Shown in pieces: positions 1 through 5,576 of a stretch of 5,679 nucleotides of DNA. The notes below the pieces were generated by a model. It was not told the DNA's origin. It was given only the letters and a program-made list of their open reading frames with translations, and did no database searches. Position numbers and translations under genes: made by a program. Location of the stretch: assembly GCA_026419635.1 (NCBI GenBank), contig JANZZB010000104.1, forward strand, positions 1 to 5,679. The letters are read 5' to 3'. Numbering within the stretch: the stretch's first letter is position 1; the number at the start of each line of letters is the position of its first letter. The stretch comes from Clostridiales bacterium. GTDB lineage: Bacteria > Bacillota > Clostridia > Oscillospirales > Butyricicoccaceae.

Positions 1-647
1 TAATATTCGGAATACGCTGATTGCCACAACAGAAAATTAGAAACTCTCATTTCTCCTCCGGGACGTATGATAATATCAGGATCCGGAAGAGGATTTGTAT
101 ATAGATAATTGGAAAACAGCGTCTCGTCAAGTTTTGAGATGTCAAGGGTCCCCGCTTTCGCTGCCTCTGCTATTTGTTTCGCAGCATGCACAATATCCGC
201 CCGGCCTCCGTAGTTGATGCAAAGAAATGTCTGAAGTCCGCTAGTTATTGTTTTAGACAATTCTTCAACTTGATTAATCAGCGACATTAGCTCGGGTGAT
301 AATAACGAATAATCGCCGAGAACATGAATAGCAATGTTATCCTTGACCATTTTTTCAATTGCTTCATATAAATACTGGCGGAACAGACGCATTATGCCTT
401 CTACTTCTTCGGCAGGCCTTTTCCAATTTTCAGTTGAAAACGCGTAAACCGTCAGATACTTGATTCCGATATCTTTGCAGTACGTTCCGATTTTTCGGAA
501 GGTTTCGCATCCTGCTGCATGTCCGGCTGAGCGTAAAAGTCCACGGGACTTTGCCCACCTTCCGTTGCCGTCCATAATAATTGCGATATGTTCAGGTAGC
601 TGGTTAAGATTGATCGGTACAGATTTGTTTTTCTTTAGCGTAATCAT
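1..647 (-). CDS. uppS: Undecaprenyl diphosphate synthase (cis-prenyltransferase), 3' end cut off by the window
   Basis: Catalyses successive cis-condensations of isopentenyl diphosphate onto farnesyl diphosphate to make the C55 lipid carrier for peptidoglycan and other wall polymers; acts at the cytoplasmic face of the membrane. My translation gives 215 residues before the window edge; the family is usually about 240-255, so some 25-40 C-terminal residues are missing. Visible family signatures are MDGNGRWA at residues 25-32 with the diphosphate-binding Asp26, AGH at 41-43, FSTENW at 70-75, a VLGD segment at 109-112, NYGGR at 145-149 and the C-terminal substrate motif RPGGEMRVSNFLLWQ at 195-209. 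Many homologues have RT(S/G)GE there, so Pro196 is a mild variation. The ATG at 647 places Asp26 at the usual distance from the N-terminus. The ribosome binding site is weak (AAGAGA-like). It lies 54 nt after frr with no terminator between, so co-transcription with pyrH-frr is likely. Confidence 0.97.
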   Translation of the reverse strand, partial: MITLKKNKSVPINLNQLPEHIAIIMDGNGRWAKSRGLLRSAGHAAGCETFRKIGTYCKDIGIKYLTVYAFSTENWKRPAEEVEGIMRLFRQYLYEAIEKMVKDNIAIHVLGDYSLLSPELMSLINQVEELSKTITSGLQTFLCINYGGRADIVHAAKQIAEAAKAGTLDISKLDETLFSNYLYTNPLPDPDIIIRPGGEMRVSNFLLWQSAYSEY

Positions 648-701
648 ACAATTCTCTTTCTTACCCAGACTGCAAGGTACTTTTTATATTTGTTGCAAAT
701 A

Positions 702-1259
702 TTAGATTTCCAAAAGTTCTTTCTCTTTTTTTGAAGAAGCGACATCAATGTCCTTACAGTACTGGTCGGTGAGCTTTTGAATGTCATCTTCGATTTCTTT
801 TAAATCGTCCTCAGTAATTTCTGATTTTTTCTTTAAACCTTTGTAATATTCTAAAGCGTCACGCCTGACATTTCGGATCGCTACTTTAGCGTCTTCGGAA
901 AGTTTATGCACCTGTTTGATTAAATCGCGGCGGCGCTCCTCAGTAAGAGGTGGGAAGGAAAGACGAATAACTTTTCCATCGTTTTGCGGATTAATTCCGA
1001 TATCCGATGCCTGGATTGCTTTATCAATTGCTTTTAATGACCCGGTATCCCATGGTTGAATTACAAGGGTTCTGGGTTCGGGAGAAGCAATAGACGCAAC
1101 CTGATGGATTGGCGTCATTGTGCCATAATAATCGATTAAAATGCGGTCGAGCACTGCGGGATTTGCACGGCCGGCTCGAATCGTTCCAAATTCATGAAAT
1201 AAAACCTCAATGGTTTTTTTCATTTTATATTCTTGATCAGTATAATTTCCCGTAATCAT
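702..1259 (-). CDS. frr: Ribosome recycling factor
   Basis: With EF-G, splits post-termination ribosomes so that subunits can be reused; cytoplasmic. The 185-residue product is exactly the family length. It shows the RAGRANP signature at residues 28-34, YYGTMTPIHQVASI at 44-57, PWD at 69-71, GINPQNDGKVIRLSFPPL at 88-105 and the IRNVRRDA helix at 128-135, whose arginine cluster is functionally important in the family. Charged helical ends fit the long three-helix-bundle domain I, and the central beta-rich segment (about 31-105) fits domain II. The ATG at 1259 has an AGGAGG ribosome binding site at 1269-1274, 9 nt upstream. It follows pyrH after only 30 nt and precedes uppS by 54 nt without a terminator, matching the widespread pyrH-frr-uppS order. 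Confidence 0.98.
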   Translation of the reverse strand: MITGNYTDQEYKMKKTIEVLFHEFGTIRAGRANPAVLDRILIDYYGTMTPIHQVASIASPEPRTLVIQPWDTGSLKAIDKAIQASDIGINPQNDGKVIRLSFPPLTEERRRDLIKQVHKLSEDAKVAIRNVRRDALEYYKGLKKKSEITEDDLKEIEDDIQKLTDQYCKDIDVASSKKEKELLEI

Positions 1260-1290
1260 GAAATAAAGCCTCCTGTCGTGTATTTTTTAA

Positions 1291-2004
1291 TTAATTAACC
1301 ACTGTTCCTATTTTTTCTCCGCAAACAGCTCGGCAAATATTCTCAGGGTCTTTCAGAGCAAAAACAATAACCGGAATCTTATTGTCCATGGAAAGCGATG
1401 TTGCCGTTGTATCCATAACACGCAATTCGCGACGGATTACTTCCATATAACTGAGAGAGTCAAATTTTTTGGCGTCCGGATTTGTTATCGGATCTGAATC
1501 ATAAACACCGTCTATATTTTTTGCGAGTAAAATTACTTCTGCGTTAATTTCAACTGCGCGAAGCACTGCCGCAGTATCGGTTGAAAAATACGGATTTCCC
1601 GTACCGCATCCAAAAATCACAACACGGTCTTTTTCTAAATGACGTATTGCTCTTTGCCATATATAAGGCTCGGCGATCTGCTGCATTGAAAGCGCGGTTT
1701 GTACCCGTACAGGTACTCCTTGCTGTTCAAGTGAATCGGCGAGCGCAAGTGCGTGTATGACCGTTGAAAGCATTCCCATATGGTCGGCTCTCGTGCGTTT
1801 CATTTTTCCGCCGCCGTCTTTGACGCCCCGCCAGAAATTTCCCCCGCCGATAACAATGCCTATTTCAACACCTAGTTCATTACATTTTTTTATTGCGCTG
1901 CAAACTGGAGTGATTACATCAAGGTTTAGCCCTGTTTTTTTATCTCCTGCAAGAGCTTCGCCACTAATTTTTAGAAGGACCCTTTTATATTTAGGTATAT
2001 TCAA
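1291..2004 (-). CDS. pyrH: UMP kinase (uridylate kinase), UUG start
   Basis: Phosphorylates UMP to UDP with ATP, the committed step towards UTP and CTP; a cytoplasmic member of the amino-acid-kinase fold. The product has 237 residues, the family norm. Motifs in order: LLKISGEALAG at residues 10-20 with Lys12, GGGNFWRG at 53-60, RADHMGMLST at 72-81, the UMP-binding GTGNPYFSTDTAA at 134-146 and DGVYDSDP at 165-172. The start codon is TTG at 2004-2002: an AAGGAGGG ribosome binding site lies 9 nt upstream and the N-terminus MNIPKYKRVLLK aligns with homologues. The next in-frame Met is residue 68, inside the fold. A promoter about 40 nt upstream and two terminators behind it make this the probable first gene of a pyrH-frr-uppS unit. 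Bacterial UMP kinases are commonly inhibited by UTP and activated by GTP; that is family knowledge, not visible here. Confidence 0.98.
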   Translation of the reverse strand: MNIPKYKRVLLKISGEALAGDKKTGLNLDVITPVCSAIKKCNELGVEIGIVIGGGNFWRGVKDGGGKMKRTRADHMGMLSTVIHALALADSLEQQGVPVRVQTALSMQQIAEPYIWQRAIRHLEKDRVVIFGCGTGNPYFSTDTAAVLRAVEINAEVILLAKNIDGVYDSDPITNPDAKKFDSLSYMEVIRRELRVMDTTATSLSMDNKIPVIVFALKDPENICRAVCGEKIGTVVN

Positions 2005-2012
2005 ACAGCATT

Positions 2013-2020
2013 CCCTCCTT
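2013..2020 (-). promoter_or_regulatory. Ribosome binding site fixing the UUG start of pyrH
   Basis: The minus strand reads AAGGAGGG here, an almost perfect anti-16S match. Its AGGAGG core ends 9 nt before the TTG at 2004. An ATG at 2011-2009 begins 2 nt after the core, is out of frame with pyrH and opens only six codons before a stop, so the site supports TTG as the real start. Confidence 0.9.
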
Positions 2021-2042
2021 TTAGAAACAAATACATATTCGT

Positions 2043-2071
2043 ATTATATACTCATTATTTGCTAAGGTAAA
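2043..2071 (-). promoter_or_regulatory. Sigma-A-type promoter for pyrH-frr-uppS
   Basis: On the minus strand a TTTACC -35 element (2071-2066, 4 of 6 matches to TTGACA) is separated by exactly 17 nt from a perfect TATAAT -10 element (2048-2043). The predicted start of transcription is near 2036, giving a leader of about 30 nt before the UUG codon. It lies just downstream of a strong terminator (2085-2111), so pyrH expression would be insulated from tsf. Predicted from sequence only. Confidence 0.78.
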
Positions 2072-2084
2072 GCCAGAATTTATG

Positions 2085-2111
2085 AAAAAACCGGCTCCGA
2101 ATAAGAGCCGG
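2085..2111 (-). terminator. Rho-independent terminator T2, upstream of pyrH
   Basis: Read on the minus strand, a CCGGCTC arm (2111-2105), a 7-nt loop (2104-2098) and a GAGCCGG arm (2097-2091) are followed at once by six T residues (2090-2085). This is a textbook intrinsic terminator for leftward transcription. It is the second of two terminators in the tsf-pyrH gap with the same stem sequence, and sits 14 nt upstream of the predicted pyrH -35 element. Confidence 0.85.
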
Positions 2112-2170
2112 CAGAGGATGCCGAATTATCATAATCCATTCGAGGATCTTTTTCCCTCGACCTCTTCCGG
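2108..2170 (-). other. Structured intergenic RNA segment able to pair with the T2 stem (possible attenuator or small RNA)
   Basis: On the minus strand, CCGG-A-AGAGG (2170-2161) can pair with CCTCT-G-CCGG (2117-2108), nine pairs around one mismatch. Directly inside is a six-pair TCGAGG/CCTCGA hairpin (2160-2155 with 2145-2140). The last four bases of the outer helix (2111-2108) are also the 5' arm of terminator T2, so the two folds exclude each other, as in an antiterminator/terminator switch. I found no convincing promoter between the two terminators, so the RNA would have to come from read-through out of tsf. It matches no RNA class that I recognise. Folding is by eye and the regulatory role is inferred. 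Confidence 0.4.
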
Positions 2171-2214
2171 TTATAGACAAAACGTAATTTGTTTATATGT
2201 TCTTTTATTTTGTT

Positions 2215-2254
2215 AATACATATTTGCTAAAAACCGGCTCTGAATCAGAGCCGG
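2215..2254. repeat. Diverged duplication in the tsf-pyrH gap, copy B
   Basis: Plus-strand AATACATATT (2215-2224) overlaps TATTTGCTAA (2221-2230) and is followed by an A-run and the CCGGCTCTG hairpin (2234-2254). These are the compact counterparts of the elements in copy A at 2030-2111. The two 10-nt matches and the stem are exact; the rest has diverged. Confidence 0.45.
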
Positions 2255-2258
2255 TTTT
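2229..2258 (-). terminator. Rho-independent terminator T1, after tsf
   Basis: On the minus strand a 13-pair stem (AAAACCGGCTCTG at 2258-2246 with its complement at 2242-2230) closes a 3-nt loop, and the A/T ends of the stem merge into a run of five T residues (2233-2229). It begins 8 nt after the tsf stop codon. The near-perfect symmetry also leaves four T residues on the plus strand, so weak bidirectional function is possible, but no rightward gene needs it. Confidence 0.9.
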
Positions 2259-2266
2259 GATAAAAC

Positions 2267-3184
2267 TTATTTTATCATGCTGGCGACTTCATCAGCAAAA
2301 TTATCAGCTCGTTTTTCGATGCCTTCTCCTCTTTCGAAACGTGTAAAGGCTTTTAACTTTATAGCTCCGCCTAGTTCTTTCGCAACATTTGCAACATGTT
2401 TTGAAACACTGATCTTGTTTTCCTTTACAAACGCCTGATCTATAAGGCAAATATCTTCAAAAAACTTATTGATTCTTCCTGCAACAATTTTCTCAGCAAC
2501 TGCAGCGGGTTTTCCTTCGTTCATCGCCTGAACCTTAAGAATTTCTTTTTCTTTATCAACTTCAGCCTGCGGTACGTCTTCGCGATTCAGATAAGTCGGA
2601 CGCATTGCAGCTATTTGCATGCAGATATCCTTACCCAGCTCAGAAATTGCTGGATTTGTTTTTATATTGTCGGAAACTTCAACGTTTAACAAAACACCGA
2701 TTTTTCCACCCATATGAATATATGCAAAGTTTACCGGATTTTCATAACGGGCAAATCTGCGAATCTGGATATTTTCCCCAATGGTCAGAACTTTTTCTCT
2801 AAGCATTTCGGTAACGGTAATATCCGATCCGGGATATTTGCAAGTACCAAGTGCATCATTGTCTTTCGGATTTTCTGCCATAATAATTTCAGCGACATCA
2901 GAGACAAATTTTTGGAAGTTTTCGTTTCTTGCAACAAAGTCGGTTTCGCTATTGACTTCGACGATTGCTCCGACTCCGTTTTTATCGGAAGCACCGGCAT
3001 AAACTACGCCTTCTGCTGCGACTCTGCTTGCTTTCTTCTCAGCGGCAGCAAGTCCTTTTTCACGCAAATACTCAACAGCCTTCTCAAAATCGCCGTCCGA
3101 AGCTGTGAGAGCTTTTTTGCAGTCCATCATGCCGACGCCTGTCTGCTCACGCAGATTTTGTACATCCTTTGCTGTAAATGACAT
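2267..3184 (-). CDS. tsf: Translation elongation factor Ts
   Basis: Guanine-nucleotide exchange factor that regenerates EF-Tu·GTP from EF-Tu·GDP in the cytoplasm. The product has 305 residues, close to the long (two-subdomain core) form of the family. Residues 1-55 are the UBA-like N-terminal domain (LREQTGVGMMDCKKAL at 11-26). The EF-Tu-contacting TDFVAR motif is at 81-86. The core carries IHMGGKIGVLL at 156-166, and the C-terminal part has MNEGKPAAVAEKIVAGRINK at 221-240, typical of EF-Ts. The ATG at 3184 has a GGAGG site (3193-3197) 8 nt upstream and gives the canonical MxFTAKDV start. It follows rpsB, its usual partner, after 76 nt containing a hairpin, and is closed by terminator T1. Confidence 0.98.
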   Translation of the reverse strand: MSFTAKDVQNLREQTGVGMMDCKKALTASDGDFEKAVEYLREKGLAAAEKKASRVAAEGVVYAGASDKNGVGAIVEVNSETDFVARNENFQKFVSDVAEIIMAENPKDNDALGTCKYPGSDITVTEMLREKVLTIGENIQIRRFARYENPVNFAYIHMGGKIGVLLNVEVSDNIKTNPAISELGKDICMQIAAMRPTYLNREDVPQAEVDKEKEILKVQAMNEGKPAAVAEKIVAGRINKFFEDICLIDQAFVKENKISVSKHVANVAKELGGAIKLKAFTRFERGEGIEKRADNFADEVASMIK

Positions 3185-3225
3185 ATCTATAACCTCCGTA
3201 TTATTTTTTTATATATAAGATAAGA

Positions 3226-3248
3226 AAGGCCCGCGTTAAGCGGGCCTT
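3226..3248 (-). terminator. Terminator-like hairpin between rpsB and tsf, probably leaky
   Basis: A perfect nine-pair stem (AAGGCCCGC with GCGGGCCTT) closes a 5-nt loop. On the minus strand the sequence after the stem is TCTTATCTTA rather than a clean T-run. It is therefore likely to act as a partial terminator or an mRNA-end-stabilising/processing hairpin, letting some transcription continue into tsf and making rpsB mRNA more abundant. I see no separate strong promoter between it and tsf. Confidence 0.6.
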
Positions 3249-3260
3249 GTTTTACAAAAA

Positions 3261-4004
3261 TTACTCTTCCCCGCCGGTGCTTTCTTCTGCCTTGATTGTT
3301 TCATCGGTAATGGAAAGCTGTTCACCCTGGCGTCCTTCAATGACAGCGTTAGCCATTGTCTGTGAGATCAGCTTAATTGCACGGATTGCATCGTCATTTC
3401 CGGGGATGACATAATCGACTTCATCCGGATCACAGTTCGTATCAACCACAGCAACAATGGGGATACCAAGTTTTCTGGCTTCCAATATTGCATTTTTTTC
3501 TTTGCGCGGATCAATGATGAAGAGCGCACCGGGAAGTTTTTTCATCTCTTTAACGCCGCCGAGATATTTTTCAAGTTTTTCAATTTCAAGATGAAGTTTT
3601 ATAACTTCTTTCTTCGGCAAACGGTCAAAGGTTCCGTCTTCTTGCATTTTGCGAAGATGGTTTAACCGATCGATTCTGCGGCGCATTGTCTTAAAGTTTG
3701 TGAGCATTCCGCCAAGCCAGCGGGCGTTAACATAAAACATTTCAGAGCGCGCAGCTTCTTCTTTGATTGCATCCTGAGCCTGTTTCTTTGTGCCAACAAA
3801 CAGTACGCTGTCTCCGGCAGCTGTAACATCTCGGATAAAGAAATATGCTTCTTCGAGTTTCTTTACGGTTTTCTGCAAATCGATAATGTAGATACCGTTA
3901 CGTTCTGTGAAAATGAACTGAGCCATTTTCGGGTTCCAGCGTCTGGTCTGATGTCCGAAATGGACGCCGGCTTCAAGTAGTTGTTTCATCGAGACTACTG
4001 ACAT
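3261..4004 (-). CDS. rpsB: 30S ribosomal protein S2
   Basis: Component of the small ribosomal subunit, bound on the solvent side between head and body and needed for S1 docking in species that have it. With the start at 4004 the product has 247 residues, the usual size. Signatures: GVHFGHQTRRWNPKM from residue 13, the FVGTKKQAQ segment, NARWLGGMLTNF in the middle and IPIVAVVDTNCDPDEVDYVI near the C-terminus; the tail is acidic (EESTGGEE). The frame stays open upstream to an ATG at 4097, but those 31 extra residues (MITHIPTFRP...) have no S2 character. The GGAGG at 4014-4018, 9 nt before the ATG at 4004, together with the family N-terminus MSVVSMKQLLEAG, fixes the shorter start. It is the first gene of an rpsB-tsf unit with its own promoter. 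Confidence 0.98.
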   Translation of the reverse strand: MSVVSMKQLLEAGVHFGHQTRRWNPKMAQFIFTERNGIYIIDLQKTVKKLEEAYFFIRDVTAAGDSVLFVGTKKQAQDAIKEEAARSEMFYVNARWLGGMLTNFKTMRRRIDRLNHLRKMQEDGTFDRLPKKEVIKLHLEIEKLEKYLGGVKEMKKLPGALFIIDPRKEKNAILEARKLGIPIVAVVDTNCDPDEVDYVIPGNDDAIRAIKLISQTMANAVIEGRQGEQLSITDETIKAEESTGGEE

Positions 4005-4102
4005 ATTAAATATCCTCCCTTGGTTGTTACCTCCACTCCACTTTTTTAATCGCCCACCCGAAGGCACCGGACGAAAAGTCGGAATGTGTGTAATCATAAG
4101 CG
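4005..4102 (-). promoter_or_regulatory. rpsB 5' leader with UUCG-capped hairpin, candidate S2 autoregulatory leader
   Basis: From the predicted transcription start near 4102 there are about 98 nt before the rpsB ATG. On the minus strand CGTCC (4073-4069) pairs with GGGCG (4055-4051, one G·U), then a GGT bulge, then GCC-TTCG-GGT (4065-4056), a cUUCGg tetraloop hairpin. An upstream segment, CCGAC-TTTTC-GTCCGG, could fold instead and would compete for the GTCC bases. Leaders that let S2 repress rpsB-tsf are known in E. coli and relatives; whether this one does so is inferred. The leader includes the GGGAGGA ribosome binding site at 4013-4019. Confidence 0.5.
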
Positions 4103-4108
4103 GTCAAT

Positions 4109-4137
4109 ATAATACCATAATTGCCGATAAATTGCAA
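4109..4137 (-). promoter_or_regulatory. Extended -10 sigma-A-type promoter for rpsB-tsf
   Basis: Minus strand: TTGCAA (4137-4132, 4 of 6 to the -35 consensus), 17 nt, then TATTAT (4114-4109, 5 of 6) preceded by TGG, the TGn extended -10 motif. A perfect TTGACA at 4144-4139 just upstream could serve as an alternative -35 for a poorer AATTAT -10. Transcription would start near 4102. This places rpsB under its own promoter although the CapK-like gene upstream shows no clear terminator. Confidence 0.72.
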
Positions 4138-4193
4138 GTGTCAAATATATTAATGCAAAGAATAATTGTTAAAATGAACTATATTAATATTTT

Positions 4194-5549
4194 TTAATTT
4201 TTTAATTCGAATTGACGAATCGCATATCGATATTTTCCAGATTTTTCGGGCGGAATATCCGAAACCTGATGGATTTCAATCTCGCTTCCCTTGAGTATAT
4301 TTCTTACGCTGTCCAAAAAAGTATCCACTTCACTTTTCGGTGCTTGATCATTTAAAACATATTTCAATATAGCCTTATTTTCTGATAGCTGGAGAATTTG
4401 AAATTTTGCAATAGCCGTCAAATTACGGGCAACATGATTGAAGGCATGTCCGTGAATCAAATGTCCGTCTTTTGACACAAACATGTCGTCAACCCTGCCT
4501 GATAACTCTTTTAAGACCGGCATTCCCCTGTTGCAAGAACACCTTTCGCTGCATAGCGCTGCCATATCGCCAAGAACATACCGAAGACGCGGCATTGAAA
4601 AATTATTTAAATCGGTAACAAGCAAAAGACCTGCTTCCCCCATTTTTAACGGCTTGTACGTAACGGGATCGACAACTTCCAAAATTGCGTTTTCGGCTGA
4701 AATATGAAGTCCTCCGTTAGGGCATTCATACGCCAGAATTCCGCCGTCACGCGCACCGTATTCGTTTACAACCGGACAAGAAAAAATGTTACGTATTTTA
4801 TCCCGTTGAAAATCAAATAGAGTCTCCGATGTAGATACCACCGCTTTTAATGGAATTTCCGGTTTCACCCCTTGTTTTTCCATTAATGCTGACAATGTAA
4901 AAAGTGCTGAAGAATAACCGTAAAGATATTCCGGTTTATATCGGTTTATTAATTTGACATATTGAGAAATGTCATCTGCATTAAGTGAATAGGCTGGAAT
5001 AACGATTCGATTTTTTAAATATTGTTCCTCTATGTTATGAATCCGGCTTTTCAGATTACCGAGTTCAATCGGGCTGCCCCATACCATAACAGACCTGCTG
5101 CCTGGTGAAATGCCATACCAGCTTAGGCCTCTCCATCTTGCCGCTTCATAGTACTCAACAGTTTTCCGATCAATGAAAAAACGAACCGGTTCTGATGTTG
5201 ATCCACCTGTTCGATTTGGAATAAGCGTTTTTTTATCGATGTTTTCATTTAAATAGCAGTCGGGTTTAGACATAAAGTTTTTTTTCGTGAGCGGCGGCAA
5301 TGATTTGAGTATTTCCATGGGATTTGTAATTGCTAGTATTTTATTAATCTTTCCTTTATACGCAGGTACATGTTCCGCACATGTCAGCAAAAGCGCAGTC
5401 AGTTTCTGGCTGTATAGTGTCTCTATATCTATTGTACTGTATCCCTCATGTTTTTTCAGCTCATTCGTGTAATTACGAATATGATTTCCACGGATTCTCT
5501 CCATGTTAGGATAAAGTACTTTTTCAATTGCTATCTTTATAACGTCCAA
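4194..5549 (-). CDS. PaaK/CapK-family adenylate-forming enzyme (phenylacetate-CoA ligase-like), UUG start
   Basis: A 451-residue member of the phenylacetate-CoA ligase/CapK branch of adenylate-forming enzymes, which activate a carboxylate with ATP. Visible core motifs: the P-loop-like TGGSTSEP at residues 114-121, STSET at 239-243, NEYGARDGG at 262-270 (the aromatic/acid A5 region), RYVLGD at 323-328 followed by a Cys cluster (C333, C337, C339), GRVDDM at 351-356 (hinge) and a C-terminal PPEKSGKYR at 433-441 whose Lys439 fits the A10 catalytic lysine. All key elements are present, so it looks intact and active; substrate unknown. No signal peptide or membrane segment is seen. An in-frame TAA lies directly before the TTG at 5549, so translation must begin there (weak GTGG-like site) or later, for example at Met16 (5504). 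CapK-like members often sit in polysaccharide loci, but no such neighbour is visible here. It is not a regular part of the rpsB block. Confidence 0.85.
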   Translation of the reverse strand: MDVIKIAIEKVLYPNMERIRGNHIRNYTNELKKHEGYSTIDIETLYSQKLTALLLTCAEHVPAYKGKINKILAITNPMEILKSLPPLTKKNFMSKPDCYLNENIDKKTLIPNRTGGSTSEPVRFFIDRKTVEYYEAARWRGLSWYGISPGSRSVMVWGSPIELGNLKSRIHNIEEQYLKNRIVIPAYSLNADDISQYVKLINRYKPEYLYGYSSALFTLSALMEKQGVKPEIPLKAVVSTSETLFDFQRDKIRNIFSCPVVNEYGARDGGILAYECPNGGLHISAENAILEVVDPVTYKPLKMGEAGLLLVTDLNNFSMPRLRYVLGDMAALCSERCSCNRGMPVLKELSGRVDDMFVSKDGHLIHGHAFNHVARNLTAIAKFQILQLSENKAILKYVLNDQAPKSEVDTFLDSVRNILKGSEIEIHQVSDIPPEKSGKYRYAIRQFELKN

Positions 5550-5576
5550 TTATTCCACTTCTTTTCGCAATAATTA

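Larger units (their letters stand above)
2030..2111. repeat. Diverged duplication in the tsf-pyrH gap, copy A
   Basis: On the plus strand this copy has, in order, AATACATATT (2030-2039), TATTTGCTAA (2056-2065), an A-run and a CCGGCTC-stem hairpin (2091-2111). The same elements occur in the same order in copy B (2215-2254), where the first two overlap by four bases and are followed directly by the hairpin. The shared order suggests a duplicated intergenic/terminator segment with later insertion or loss. In copy A the pyrH promoter lies between and within the first two elements. Confidence 0.45.

Noticed and set aside
648..701. Separate promoter for uppS in the frr-uppS gap
   Set aside because: A TATAAA is present on the minus strand, but no acceptable -35 element lies 16-18 nt upstream; co-transcription with frr is simpler.
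460..705. Plus-strand open frame of 81 codons antisense to uppS
   Set aside because: Shadow of the uppS coding strand, which carries clear catalytic motifs; no evidence for a second gene.
1757..2065. Plus-strand open frame of 102 codons across the pyrH start
   Set aside because: Antisense shadow of pyrH, rich in Ser, Pro, Phe and Leu as expected from the reverse frame, with no recognisable domain.
2172..2228. Promoter for a small RNA between terminators T1 and T2
   Set aside because: TTAACA and TATAAA occur but are only 13 nt apart, and TATAAC has no usable -35 element at 16-18 nt.
2714..3181. Plus-strand open frame of 155 codons antisense to tsf
   Set aside because: It lies wholly inside the well-supported EF-Ts gene, has no family resemblance, and no ribosome binding site or promoter is evident.
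4005..4097. N-terminal extension of ribosomal protein S2 from an ATG at 4097
   Set aside because: The 31 residues do not resemble S2, the start lacks a ribosome binding site and would lie only about 5 nt from the predicted transcription start, and a strong GGAGG site precedes the ATG at 4004.
4138..4193. Terminator after the CapK-like gene
   Set aside because: Only an AT-rich short palindrome (ATATTAATAT) is present; there is no GC stem followed by a T-run, so I do not call a terminator.
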